From Natrinema sp. DC36 (GTDB lineage: Archaea > Halobacteriota > Halobacteria > Halobacteriales > Natrialbaceae), in the NCBI RefSeq assembly GCF_020405225.1, contig NZ_CP084472.1, positions 2,728,001-2,792,000 on the forward strand: a stretch of 64,000 bases of DNA, read 5' to 3'. The notes under the pieces were generated by a model that made no database searches, was not told where the DNA came from, and saw only the letters and a list, made by a program, of their open reading frames with translations. Of the stretch, positions 55,239 to 64,000 are shown one piece after another (position 1 is the stretch's first letter; each line of letters starts with the position of its first letter). Both the position numbers and the translations under genes were made by a program.

Positions 55239-56222
55239 TCAGAACAGTACCAGCAGCGCCGTCAGCGAGAGCGCACTACTGGCGAGCAGCGCCAGCAGAA
55301 CGACGAGAGCGGGCACCAATCCGGTCGCCCTGAGATTACCGAGTCGGATTTCGGTCCCCAGGCCGACGAACGCGAGCGCGAACAGCCAGTCGTAGGCGCG
55401 CTCGATCGACGCCTGCTGTGCCGCGGAGAAAAGACCGGCGCTCGCGACGAGGGCAACTGCGAAGAATCCGAGAACGAACGTCGGAAACTCGTCCCAGAGC
55501 GTCCGGAAGGACGGGCGACTGCCGCCCCCGGATCGACTGTAGTACCCCGCGTACGCGAGCACGACGACGCCGATCAGCGCGTTTCTCGAGAGCTTCGTCA
55601 TCGTCGCCCACTGTCCGGCCACCTCGGAGTGAGCGAAGCCGACCGCGACGACGGGGCCCGTCGAGAACATGCTGACGCCGGCCCAGATCCCGAAGACCGT
55701 CCCCGACAGGTCCAGCAGATCGCCGACGATCGGGTAGACGACGATCGTGATCGCGTCGAACAGCAGGACCGTCGCCGCCGCGTAGGCGATCTGATCCTCG
55801 CGCGCGCTGATAGCACCGGCGACCGCGACGACCGCGGAGACGCCGCAGATGCTGGCACCGGCCGCGAGCAGCGAGCCGAGTCGCTCGGTCAATCCGAAAA
55901 CGATTCGCGCGAGCAGTTCGACGAAGAGGAGCGAGAGCGCGGCCGCGACGATCACGAGGAGGAAGACTGGTCCGCCGACCGCGAGGACGGTGTCGACAGA
56001 TATCGACGCGCCCATGAGGACGATGCCGGCCCCCAGCCACAGGTTGTGCGTCGCGAGACCGGGCTCGAGTCGCGTCGGGATGCCGACGACGTTCGTCGCG
56101 GCGAACCCGAGCGCGATAGCGAGGAGCAGCCGGTTGAATCCGAGCGACTGCGCGAGCGCCCGCGCCAGCAACGCGCCGAGACAGAGGGCGACGAACCCCG
56201 GCAGGAGACGACGAACGACCAT
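55239..56222 (-). CDS. YeiH-family (UPF0324) membrane transporter
   Basis: This 327-residue protein has about nine or ten membrane helices and the family motif [17 protein letters not shown], with [15 protein letters not shown]. The family is annotated as putative sulfate or small-anion exporter; direct biochemical proof is limited. The start at 56222 is the first plausible ATG, 4 nt after the stop of a possible 45-residue membrane protein on the same strand, so the two may be translationally coupled. Confidence 0.88.
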   Translation of the reverse strand: MVVRRLLPGFVALCLGALLARALAQSLGFNRLLLAIALGFAATNVVGIPTRLEPGLATHNLWLGAGIVLMGASISVDTVLAVGGPVFLLVIVAAALSLLFVELLARIVFGLTERLGSLLAAGASICGVSAVVAVAGAISAREDQIAYAAATVLLFDAITIVVYPIVGDLLDLSGTVFGIWAGVSMFSTGPVVAVGFAHSEVAGQWATMTKLSRNALIGVVVLAYAGYYSRSGGGSRPSFRTLWDEFPTFVLGFFAVALVASAGLFSAAQQASIERAYDWLFALAFVGLGTEIRLGNLRATGLVPALVVLLALLASSALSLTALLVLF

Positions 56223-56226
56223 CTCG

Positions 56227-56364
56227 TCACCGGGGGGCCTGCAGTTCGAGTGCGGCGACCAGTGCGACGATCGCTGCCCCGACGACGGTCTTCCAGCCAC
56301 GTTCCGGCGCCGACCGGCGGACCGTCCCGGTGTCGACGTTCGACCGCCATCCATCGATCGCCAT
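56227..56364 (-). CDS. possible 45-residue membrane protein upstream of the YeiH gene
   Basis: An ATG at 56364 opens a 45-codon frame ending in TGA at 56227. The translation has a basic N-terminal part (MAIDGWRSNVDTGTVRRSAP) and one hydrophobic segment (WKTVVGAAIVALVAALELQA). This is a plausible single-pass protein, clearly more protein-like than the other frames here, which are Arg-rich. Its stop is 4 nt before the YeiH-family ATG. Function unknown. Confidence 0.55.
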   Translation of the reverse strand: MAIDGWRSNVDTGTVRRSAPERGWKTVVGAAIVALVAALELQAPR

Positions 56365-56594
56365 GTGTCCGGTCTCCGGGCGCCGCCACAGTTAACAGTT
56401 GCCGATCGGTCGGTGATTCGGGCGCACGCTTCCGGTCCGGACGGCAGAGTCATGACGGCCGTACGTAGAGATGGGAGACGGCCACAAGCGACCGGGCCCC
56501 ACGATCAGTAGTGACGGACGTCCGCGATCGGTGACGGGGGCGCCGTCTCGTTCATCGAAATCGTTTATGTATCTCGTCGCCCGTAGCATGGAAC

Positions 56595-57530
56595 ATGTCT
56601 CGAGGGATCGGCTGGTTCGACGCGTTCCGCGAGGTCGCTCCCGAGTGGGCCGTCGTCCTGCTCGGAGTAGTGACCCAGCTCGGCGACGTGTGGTTTCTCG
56701 GGCTGCTCGTGGGGACACTCTACTGGCTCGCGACCGACGATCGGGCGGAGATCGCCGCCGTCTTCGGGCTGTTACTGGCCGGGCTCTCGCTCATTACGGC
56801 GCTGAAACACGTGTTCGCGCTTCCGCGGCCGGAGCGCGTACTCGTCGAGGTCGGGGCGCTCCCGGAGACGGTACATCCGCTCTATCAGGCGACGGCGACG
56901 GCGACCGGCTACGGCTTTCCGAGCGGCCACGCCGTGATGTCGACGATCGTGTACGTCAGTCTGGCCGAATACAGCTCTACCGGGACGCGCCGCCAGCGAT
57001 ACCTCGGTGCCGCTGGACTCGTGACGGCGGTCTGTCTCTCGCGCGTTGGCCTCGGCGTCCACTACCTCGTCGACGTCGTCGCCGGCGTCGCCGTCGGACT
57101 AACGTTTTTGCTCCTCGCGTGGGGGCTCTTGAAACGGTATTCGCTCCATCAAGGCACGCTCGGCTTCGGGATCGCGGTCGGCATCGCCGCCGTTGCGCTC
57201 GCCGTCAGTAGCGGGGACAGCGACGCCGTGCTCCTCGTCGGCGCATCGCTCGGCGCGTTCGCCGGCTGGCAACTCGCCCTCCTCGCTCGAGCGCTGGACG
57301 CCGGACACGGCCCGATCCAACGCAGCCGCGAACTCACTACGAGGGCCGTCGTCGTCGCCGCCGTGATCGCGTCACTCGTCGCCCTCTCGGGCTACTACTG
57401 GCCCGCGCTGGTGCTCGCCGGCAGCGGTGCTCTCGGAGTGATCGTCGCCGCGTTCGTCACCGCACCCGTGCTGTACCGTCTCGAACGCGTCGACAGTCTC
57501 CGAGAACGGTCGCCCTCGCGTTCGCGGTAG
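56595..57530 (+). CDS. PAP2-family membrane phosphatase
   Basis: This 311-residue polytopic protein has all three PAP2 motifs: K-x6-RP in KHVFALPRPERV, PSGH in YGFPSGHAVMS, and SR-x5-H-x3-D in SRVGLGVHYLVD. PAP2 enzymes dephosphorylate lipid phosphates such as polyprenyl diphosphate or phosphatidate-type lipids at the membrane. The C-terminal third adds further helices. An A/T-rich box (around 56567) lies about 28 nt before the ATG. Confidence 0.93.
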   Translation: MSRGIGWFDAFREVAPEWAVVLLGVVTQLGDVWFLGLLVGTLYWLATDDRAEIAAVFGLLLAGLSLITALKHVFALPRPERVLVEVGALPETVHPLYQATATATGYGFPSGHAVMSTIVYVSLAEYSSTGTRRQRYLGAAGLVTAVCLSRVGLGVHYLVDVVAGVAVGLTFLLLAWGLLKRYSLHQGTLGFGIAVGIAAVALAVSSGDSDAVLLVGASLGAFAGWQLALLARALDAGHGPIQRSRELTTRAVVVAAVIASLVALSGYYWPALVLAGSGALGVIVAAFVTAPVLYRLERVDSLRERSPSRSR

Positions 57531-57690
57531 CCCGACCGTCACCGCTGGCCCGCGCTTCGAAGCTACTGGCACGCGCTCTGCGGATAGTGACCTGGCCCAC
57601 CCCTGGGAAGCGAATCACTCGAGAAAGCCGCGATCAACCGCTCGAGCGGCGACCAGCACCGCTGGCACCAGTCGCGGCCGCGAGAGGCGG

Positions 57691-58485
57691 TTACCGCTCG
57701 CTGTCGTCCGACTCCGCCGCGTCCGCGCCGTCAGTCTCGTCCGTTTCCGAGTCCGACTCGTCCGCATCCGGCGGATCGACCTTCATGTGGGAGGCGTCGT
57801 CCGCGGGGCTCTCCTCCGGTTCGGTGTCCGCAGTCTGTGTCGGCTGCGCCTGCGTGGGATCCGGCCCCGTCGCCTCGCTGGTCTCGTCGGCCATCGCCGA
57901 GTCGGAGACATCGACCTCGACCCCGTCGGTATCGGTCTCGCGTCGGGGCTCTTCCTCGTCCGCCCCGAGGTCGGGTCGAGACCGGGACTCGTCCTCGTCG
58001 GGCGCGTCGGTGAAATCGACCTCGGAACTCGACTCTTCCGTATCGTCGATCCCCGGTTCCGCCGAGATTTCGCCGTCGGACTGGATCTCGGATTCCCGTC
58101 CCGAATCGACGCGTTCGGCGGCGGCGCCGGCTTCGTCCGAGGTCTCCTTTCCGTCGGTCCCCGCTTCGACATCCGGCACGCCGGTCTCGCTCCCGGACCC
58201 GCCGCTCGAGCGGCGGTTGCTGAGCCCGAAACCGACGAGCCCGGTGCCGACGATGGCGAGCGGAATCGCCCGCCGTCGCTTCGCGGCCATCGATCGGATC
58301 GCAGCCACTAGCGCGAGTCCGCCGCCGATCAGCGGGAGCGTCCCGCTCTCGAGCGCGTCGGCCGCCGCCGAGGCGGCATCGCCGACCGGGGAATCCAGTT
58401 CCTCGAGATCCTCGACGTCGTCGATGTCATCAAACGCGTCCATCAAATCGTCCGTCGCCGCGTCGTTTTCGTGATTTGTAGTCAT
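57691..58485 (-). CDS. acidic protein with short hydrophobic region, function unknown
   Basis: This 264-residue protein has an acidic N-terminus (TNHENDAATDDLMDAFDDID), two short hydrophobic segments (about residues 45-62 and 70-88; GTLPLIGGGLALVAAIRSMA, then IPLAIVGTGLVGFGLSNRR), and a long disordered Asp/Glu/Ser/Thr tail of about 170 residues. No family is recognised. The ATG at 58485 is preferred to one at 58506. Confidence 0.75.
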   Translation of the reverse strand: MTTNHENDAATDDLMDAFDDIDDVEDLEELDSPVGDAASAAADALESGTLPLIGGGLALVAAIRSMAAKRRRAIPLAIVGTGLVGFGLSNRRSSGGSGSETGVPDVEAGTDGKETSDEAGAAAERVDSGRESEIQSDGEISAEPGIDDTEESSSEVDFTDAPDEDESRSRPDLGADEEEPRRETDTDGVEVDVSDSAMADETSEATGPDPTQAQPTQTADTEPEESPADDASHMKVDPPDADESDSETDETDGADAAESDDSER

Positions 58486-58795
58486 CGGAAAGCCTCCGAG
58501 CGACAATGCTGGTGAGCCTCGATCGGTACATCGGCTCGCTGGCAGGCCGCTAGCCAGCCGGCGAGCCGCGGGTCACCAGTGATCCGCTCACGATACCTAC
58601 GGTGTCCGATCGGATGAATATTCGACCGGCAGATGAATACCCGCGTCGGGAGCGGTACTCTGCCCAGCGGGCAGCGGCGATATCGATCACGGCCGAAATC
58701 GACGGTTTCACCCGAAAAGCGGGCCGATATCTGCGAATATACCCCTGCATACTCCAGCCCGGTGACCTTCCCTGCTTGCCGTTGAGTAGTCATCC

Positions 58796-60421
58796 ATGTC
58801 GGACTCTAACGGACGTGATGCCGAGTCACATAGCACTGTGCGGAACGTCGTCCTCGTCGTTCTCGATACGGCCCGGGCGAAAAGCGTCGGAATGCAGCTG
58901 CTTCCGACCGATCGCCCCGATGCCGATACCGAGGACGGCGTAGCCGGCAGCGAGGCGGCCACGACCGAAGCCGATTCCGCCGGCGCACACCCGACGCCGA
59001 CGCTAACGCGGCTGGCCGACGAGGGATCCGCGTTCGAGAACGCGTTCGCGACCGCACCCTGGACGCTCCCCTCTCACGCGTCGTTTTTCACCGGGACGTA
59101 CCCTTCAGAACACGGCACGCACGGCGGCCACACGTATCTCGACGACGAGCTTCGAACCCTCCCCGAGGCCTTCGCCGACGCGGGGTTTCAGACGATCGGC
59201 GTCTCGAACAACACCTGGATCACCGAGGAGTTCGGCTTCGACCGCGGATTCGAAGACCTTCGCAAGGGCTGGCAGTACATCCAGTCCGACGCCGACATGG
59301 GCGCGGTCGTCCGCGGCGAGGACTTCCGGGAGAAACTGACCGCGACCCGCAACCGGCTCTTCGACGGCAACCCGGTCGTGAACGCCGCAAACATCCTCTA
59401 CAGCGAACTCCTGCAGCCCGCCGGCGACGACGGCGCCGACCGAGCGACCGACTGGATCGCCGACTGGCTCGAGAGTCGCGACGACGACCGGCCGTTCTTC
59501 CTGTTCTGTAACTTCATCGAGCCCCACGTCCAGTACGATCCGCCAAGGGAGTACGCCGAACAGTTCCTCCCCCGCGGTGCCAGCTACGAGGAAGCGACCG
59601 CGATCAGACAAGATCCCCGCGCCTACGACTGCGAGGACTACGACATCTCAGACCACGAATTCGCCCTCCTCCGCGGTCTGTATCGGGCGGAACTCGCCTA
59701 CGTCGACCAGCAGGTCGGGCAGCTTCGAACCGCGCTCGAGGAGAGCGGCGAGTGGGAGGACACCCTCTTCGTCGTCTGTGGCGACCACGGCGAACACATC
59801 GGCGAACACGGCTTCTTCGGCCACCAGTACAACCTCTACGACACCCTGCTCAACGTCCCGCTCGTGTTCCACGGCGGCCCCTTCACTGGCGACCACCGCG
59901 CCGGCGGCGGTCGACGACAAGAGCTCGTTCAACTGCTCGACCTCCCGGCCACGCTGCTCGAGACGGCCGGCATCGACGACCCCGAGCTCCGCGAGCAGTG
60001 GTCGAGTCGATCGCTCCATCCCGATTCGGCCGCCGAGCCCCGCGACGCCGTCTTCGCCGAGTACGTCGCCCCCCAGCCCTCGATCGAGCGCCTCGAGGCC
60101 CGCTTCGGTGATATTCCGGATCGCGTCCGGGCGTTCGATCGGCGGCTGCGGGCGGTCCGCACGGCCGAGTACAAGTACGTCCGCGGCGACGACGGCTTCG
60201 AGCGCTGCCACCGCGTCCGGACCGACCCGCTCGAGCGAACCGATATCAGCGACGACGAGCCCCAGCGCGTGCAAGCGCTTCGCCGGCGGCTCGAGGAGCG
60301 CTTCGAGCCGCTCGAGGAGACCGACGGGTTGGCGGATGACTCATCGGAGGACGGCGCGTCGGAAGAGGTCGAGATGCGAGCGGGGACGAAAGAGCGACTC
60401 GCGGATCTCGGCTATCTCTGA
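58796..60421 (+). CDS. sulfatase-fold enzyme with Thr at the nucleophile position
   Basis: This 541-residue member of the alkaline-phosphatase superfamily has an N-terminal metal Asp in VVLDTARAKS (Asp24), the active-site region TAPWTLPSHASFF with Thr90 where sulfatases have the Cys or Ser converted to formylglycine, and GDHGEHIGEHGFFGH with the C-terminal metal ligands. The Thr-x-Pro-Ser-His form suggests phosphodiester or phosphoglycerol-transferase-like chemistry rather than true sulfatase action; this is inference. No signal peptide is obvious. Confidence 0.88.
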   Translation: MSDSNGRDAESHSTVRNVVLVVLDTARAKSVGMQLLPTDRPDADTEDGVAGSEAATTEADSAGAHPTPTLTRLADEGSAFENAFATAPWTLPSHASFFTGTYPSEHGTHGGHTYLDDELRTLPEAFADAGFQTIGVSNNTWITEEFGFDRGFEDLRKGWQYIQSDADMGAVVRGEDFREKLTATRNRLFDGNPVVNAANILYSELLQPAGDDGADRATDWIADWLESRDDDRPFFLFCNFIEPHVQYDPPREYAEQFLPRGASYEEATAIRQDPRAYDCEDYDISDHEFALLRGLYRAELAYVDQQVGQLRTALEESGEWEDTLFVVCGDHGEHIGEHGFFGHQYNLYDTLLNVPLVFHGGPFTGDHRAGGGRRQELVQLLDLPATLLETAGIDDPELREQWSSRSLHPDSAAEPRDAVFAEYVAPQPSIERLEARFGDIPDRVRAFDRRLRAVRTAEYKYVRGDDGFERCHRVRTDPLERTDISDDEPQRVQALRRRLEERFEPLEETDGLADDSSEDGASEEVEMRAGTKERLADLGYL

Positions 60422-60582
60422 CGGAGTGCGTGGCAGTATGTGTCGTACTCGGACAGTTCCGAAGTCGAGAAGCTCTTTGAAGCGTGCTGATAGGAAGATG
60501 GGTTTCAGCAACGGGACCGTGACTATCAAACGCACAACTGTACACCCGGACCCGTTTCCGACCGTCGTCGGAACGTGGGCCC

Positions 60583-60879
60583 GTGTCCTCCGCTTCACCT
60601 CCCGAAACGACGTCGTTCCCGTACCCGACGCAGGTCGTCTACGACGGGCGGGCCGACGAGTTGCGCGTCGCCGTCGACGTCGCTCCGACGGCCCGCGAGG
60701 ACGTGACGGTCGAGGCCGGCGCGCGTCGCCTCCGGATCGCGGTCACTCGAGACGGCACCCTCGCCGAGCGAACCGTCACGCCCCTTCCCGCCGGCCACGT
60801 CTTCGGCGACGATCGCGAGGCCGTCTACAATCACGGCGTTCTCAGCGTGACCCTCGAGACCGTCGAACGCTGGCGGTAG
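60583..60879 (+). CDS. small Hsp20/alpha-crystallin-like protein
   Basis: This 98-residue protein is a short beta-sandwich with QVVYDGRADELRVAVDVAPT, TVEAGARRLRIAVTRDGTLA, ERTVTPLPAGHVFG and a final GVLSVTLETVERWR, which match the core and C-terminal Gly-Val-Leu-x-Val/Ile of Hsp20 domains. The usual N- and C-terminal extensions are missing. The GTG at 60583 is the best start. It may be a chaperone or simply share the fold. Confidence 0.7.
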   Translation: MSSASPPETTSFPYPTQVVYDGRADELRVAVDVAPTAREDVTVEAGARRLRIAVTRDGTLAERTVTPLPAGHVFGDDREAVYNHGVLSVTLETVERWR

Positions 60880-61114
60880 TCGGAGCCCGAACGGCCGTCC
60901 CCGCCGGTATTCGCTTGCCCCCGTTTGATTCCGCGGCCCGTCGAACGGCCTGTTACGTAATGAGCGACGACTATAGTAGCCACTGAAACGGTTTCGCGGA
61001 CGATCTCGAGGTCGACGAACGGGGCAGTTCGACCGAGAGACGCCGTCGCCGCCTGCCTGCAGCACGCTTTTGCTCGCCAGTCGGATAGGGAGACCTACGC
61101 TGCGAGATTCGATC

Positions 61115-62485
61115 ATGGCCACCCACGATTCGAGCGCCGGCGACGGCTTCGTCCCCTTCTTTCGCCGCTACGCGAAGTCGTGGGTTCACGCGGTCGCGGC
61201 GGCCGGCATGACCGCCTTCGGGACGCTGACGATCGTTCACCGCGGGTTCGCCGTGCTCGCGCTCGCCTCCTACGTCGTGCCGCCGATCCTGCTGTACGTG
61301 CTGCGGACGCCGATCGAGGGATCCGACGGGGACACCGCAACCGATCGCCAGCGTGACGCGGCAGCCGCGGATCGCGCGACGGATTCGGGATCCGAACCGC
61401 TCGAGCGTGCCGAAACCGAAGGCGACACCGAGGCAGCGTCCTTCACTGAGCCCGAGAGCAAGGGGGGCACCGAACCCGGCCGCGCACCCGGCAGCGCTAC
61501 TACTGTTTCGAAGGAACAGCGTCGCGACGCCGACCCGGCGGCTGACCGCGAGACCGCAGCCGACCGAGCGCCCCAGGCCGAGCGATCTCGGCGCTGGGAA
61601 CTCGTCGACGTCCCGACCGAGACGACGCTCCGGGACGTCTGCGTCACCGAGACGGGCGCGGTCTACGCCGTGGGTGACGACGGGCAGGTCCTCGCCGCGG
61701 GACCGACCGACGGTACCGACGCCGAACGAGCGTGGACGATCGCCCTCGAGGACGGCCCGGCCGCCGAGGGCGAGAACCTCAGCGGCGTCGACGCGACCGC
61801 GGGGGGAGCGGCCATCTGGATCGCGGGCGATAGCGGCGCGGTCGGCCGGCTCGAGACCGATACCCGACGTCACACCGACTATTCGGCTCCGGCGGGGATC
61901 ACGGATAACTGGCCGGGAGTCGCCGTCGCCGGCCCGAGCGGCGACGAGACGGTACTGCTGATCAACGGCTCCGGCGACGTTCTCCGCGGCCGCTATCGCG
62001 ACGGCGACCTCTCGTGGAACGAGCCCGTCACGCCCGGCAGCGGCTCGAGCCTGAGCGGAATCGCCCTCGCCGACGCGTCGATCGGCTACTGCTGCGATAC
62101 GAACGATGCCGTCTTCGAGACGACCGACGGCGGCGATTCATTCGATCGCATCGGGCCCGTCGGGGCCGGCGGGACGCTCGAGAACCTCGCGACGCTGGGT
62201 CGGGGCGACTGCCTGGTGAGCGCCGATGACGGCGTCGTCCACCGCTACGGCGGCTCGACGTGGACGCCCGAGCGGGTCGGCGAGGAAGCCATCTGTGGCA
62301 TCGCTCGCCGCGAGCGGGAAACGATCGTCTGCGACGCGGACGGAGTGATCCACGAGCGGACCGAGGCCGAGTGGGAACAGGTCGACACACGCGCACCAGA
62401 GTCGCTGCTGGCCGTCTCGGTCGATGCGGACGGCGAACGGGCGGTCGCGGTCGGCGAGGGCGGGACTGTCGTCGAGCGTCGGTGA
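61115..62485 (+). CDS. membrane-anchored beta-propeller (BNR/Ycf48-like) protein
   Basis: This 456-residue protein has two adjacent hydrophobic segments near the N-terminus (about residues 24-62, VHAVAAAGMTAFGTLTIVHR and GFAVLALASYVVPPILLYVL). A disordered acidic linker follows (about 65-165), then repeats of about 40 residues such as TLRDVCVTETGAVYAVGDDG, VFETTDGGDSFDRIGPVGAG and AVSVDADGERAVAVGEGGTV, typical of BNR/Ycf48 propellers. Function unknown. The ATG at 61115 removes an upstream extension that is not protein-like. Confidence 0.8.
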   Translation: MATHDSSAGDGFVPFFRRYAKSWVHAVAAAGMTAFGTLTIVHRGFAVLALASYVVPPILLYVLRTPIEGSDGDTATDRQRDAAAADRATDSGSEPLERAETEGDTEAASFTEPESKGGTEPGRAPGSATTVSKEQRRDADPAADRETAADRAPQAERSRRWELVDVPTETTLRDVCVTETGAVYAVGDDGQVLAAGPTDGTDAERAWTIALEDGPAAEGENLSGVDATAGGAAIWIAGDSGAVGRLETDTRRHTDYSAPAGITDNWPGVAVAGPSGDETVLLINGSGDVLRGRYRDGDLSWNEPVTPGSGSSLSGIALADASIGYCCDTNDAVFETTDGGDSFDRIGPVGAGGTLENLATLGRGDCLVSADDGVVHRYGGSTWTPERVGEEAICGIARRERETIVCDADGVIHERTEAEWEQVDTRAPESLLAVSVDADGERAVAVGEGGTVVERR

Positions 62486-62770
62486 GACCGATTGAGTAGC
62501 GCACGATCGATCGGAGTGCGATCGACGGAACGCCGACTCTCGAGACGGACGGAGCGACGATAGTATCGAGTTCTTGACCGGTCGAGGTCCGCCGTTGATC
62601 GGCTCGAGCGGACCGATTACTAGTCGAATTATCGAGTAATTCACGACCTGTCGGATCGGCGTATTCAAGGCAAACCACCATTCCACTCCGACGGGAATAG
62701 CAGACTATCACGACCGCATTGCGGGACATCTCTCGGTTGACCTGCAGACAGCCGTGAAACGGCCACCACC

Positions 62771-63901
62771 ATGAGTACACGCAAACGAACGGCGACGCGA
62801 TACACCGTCCGCGCGTTCGAATCCGATGACCGATCGGCGTTCCTGTCGCTGTACGAATCGGTGTTCGGCCACCAGCGGAACGCGGACTGGTTTCACTGGA
62901 AGTTCGACGAGAATCCGTACGTCGATCACGTCCCGATCCTCGTGGCGAGCGAGGGCGGCGACCCCGTCGGGTTTCGGTCGTTTTTCGCCCAGGAGATGCG
63001 CATCGGTGGAGCCGTCCGGACCGCGTTCCAGCCCTGCGATACGATGGTGCACCCGGATCATCGCGGGCGCGGGCTGTTCGGTCGCATGAACGAGCGGGCC
63101 ATCGAGCGCTACACCGACGGGGAGCCGTCGTTTTTCTTCAATTTCCCGAACGAGAACTCGAAGCCCGGCAACCTGGCACACGGCTGGCGCGAGATCGGGA
63201 CGGTGCCGGCGTACTACCGGCCGCAAAACCCCATTAGCGTCCTCGAGGACCGGATCAACGCCGGGCCGAGGAGAGACGTCACTGATGCCCAGCCGGCTGA
63301 CGACGGTCCGGCCACCGCCGTCACGGACACGCTCGAGGACGCCATTGCGACCTCCCAGCGGGCCGGCGATCGACTGCTCGTCGAATCCGACTCCGACCTC
63401 GCGGTGGAGTACTACGAGACGCCGCCGACAGAGACGCTCGCGTCGATCTATCGACGGTCGATTCCTGACGCGATCCACACGAACCGGACTGCGGCGTTCT
63501 ATCGCTGGCGGTTCGACAACCCTGTACACTCGTACGTGGCCTACGTCGCCCGGCGGGACGGCGACCCGATCGCCGCACTCGTCGTCTCAAGCGCGGACGA
63601 GTACGCCCGAATCGTCGACGCGCTCCCTCGAACGATCGGATCGGAGTCCGGGGCGCTCAACCGCCTGCTCGTCTCGGCGCTCGACGACTGCGCGGACCGG
63701 AGCTACGTCGAGGCGTTCGGGGAAACGCTGCCCGCGCCGCTCCGATTCCGGTTCTATCCCGATACCCGATTGCCGCTGTCCGCGCTGATCCGTCCGACCT
63801 CCCGGACGCTCCTCGCGCGGAATCTCGGGGAGGAGGTCGACCTCGAGTCGAGTTCGATCGCGTCGTGGACGTTCTCTCGGCTCGATCTGGACACGACCTG
63901 A
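62771..63901 (+). CDS. GNAT-family N-acetyltransferase
   Basis: This 376-residue protein has an N-terminal GNAT domain (TVRAFESDDRSAFLSLYESV; acetyl-CoA loop DHRGRGLFGRM) and a C-terminal half with a second, degenerate acetyltransferase-like region (AAFYRWRFDNPVHSYVAYVA), as in Eis-like double-domain enzymes. Substrate unknown. The 285-nt gap before it shows no gene. Start at the ATG at 62771. Confidence 0.86.
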   Translation: MSTRKRTATRYTVRAFESDDRSAFLSLYESVFGHQRNADWFHWKFDENPYVDHVPILVASEGGDPVGFRSFFAQEMRIGGAVRTAFQPCDTMVHPDHRGRGLFGRMNERAIERYTDGEPSFFFNFPNENSKPGNLAHGWREIGTVPAYYRPQNPISVLEDRINAGPRRDVTDAQPADDGPATAVTDTLEDAIATSQRAGDRLLVESDSDLAVEYYETPPTETLASIYRRSIPDAIHTNRTAAFYRWRFDNPVHSYVAYVARRDGDPIAALVVSSADEYARIVDALPRTIGSESGALNRLLVSALDDCADRSYVEAFGETLPAPLRFRFYPDTRLPLSALIRPTSRTLLARNLGEEVDLESSSIASWTFSRLDLDTT

Positions 63902-63978
63902 GCGAGGCGGGCCGCCGGGCGACGACGGGGCGGTCGGAATCGACCACCGTTATTGCCGTCGAACCCGCAGCCACTACC

Positions 63979-64000
63979 GTGAGCGATCGACGCGCGGGCG
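63979..64000 (+). CDS. possible start of the next gene (runs off window)
   Basis: A GTG at 63979 begins MSDRRAG and stays open to the end of the window. An A/T-rich TTATTG box lies about 28 nt upstream, the usual spacing for a leaderless haloarchaeal gene. Too short to identify. Confidence 0.3.

Overview
This is a high-GC chromosomal segment from a haloarchaeon (class Halobacteria). It carries an archaellum gene set, an archaeal glycerol-1-phosphate dehydrogenase and ribosomal protein S6e. The proteins are strongly acidic, and many genes have a TATA-like box about 25-30 nt before the ATG with no ribosome binding site, the leaderless pattern usual in haloarchaea. A genus in or near Haloterrigena/Natrinema is plausible, but that is inference from general resemblance. 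I see no tRNA, rRNA, CRISPR array, intact insertion sequence or prophage.

Layout. 1-7.3 kb: the start of a CoA-transferase gene runs off the left edge, divergent from an IclR regulator; then a CBS-domain protein, a truncated amino-acid permease, a membrane protein, uvrA and a small Cys-containing protein. 7.4-9.5 kb: a patch of less GC-rich composition with a DUF2182 membrane protein and a Cys-rich DUF1326 protein. 9.5-14 kb: a coiled-coil protein, an R2-like ligand-binding oxidase, a class-V aminotransferase and small proteins. 14-20 kb: four universal-stress-family genes, an AAA ATPase, an acetyltransferase and a DHH phosphoesterase, lying between two inverted copies of a hairpin-bearing extragenic repeat.

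20-32 kb is the motility region. Two archaellin genes and an accessory gene read leftward; arlCE-F-G-H-I-J and a separate arlD read rightward, followed by an AT-rich gap and a PadR-type regulator. No chemotaxis genes are visible. 32-37 kb: DUF7112-like protein, rps6e, a hairpin-dense gap, small membrane proteins, a beta-CASP nuclease and proS. 37.9-42.5 kb: the large glutamate synthase gltB behind a 650-nt upstream region. 42.6-51 kb: an AhpD-like protein, a frameshifted DUF123 gene, an SDR enzyme, an M48-like membrane protein without its zinc motif, egsA, an ABC exporter pair and an S9 peptidase. 51-64 kb: an acidic membrane protein, a GT4 glycosyltransferase, a frameshifted HIT gene, stand-alone trpB, a YeiH-type transporter preceded by a tiny membrane protein, a PAP2 phosphatase, a sulfatase-fold enzyme with Thr in place of Cys/Ser, an Hsp20-like protein, a membrane-anchored propeller protein and an acetyltransferase.

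Most of the window is ordinary chromosomal backbone. The least explained signals are the modular 3-nt-loop hairpins in intergenic DNA (with similar material apparently inside the DUF123 gene), the Cys/Met-rich DUF1326-DUF2182 pair, the R2lox-type oxidase, and several family members lacking their defining catalytic residues.
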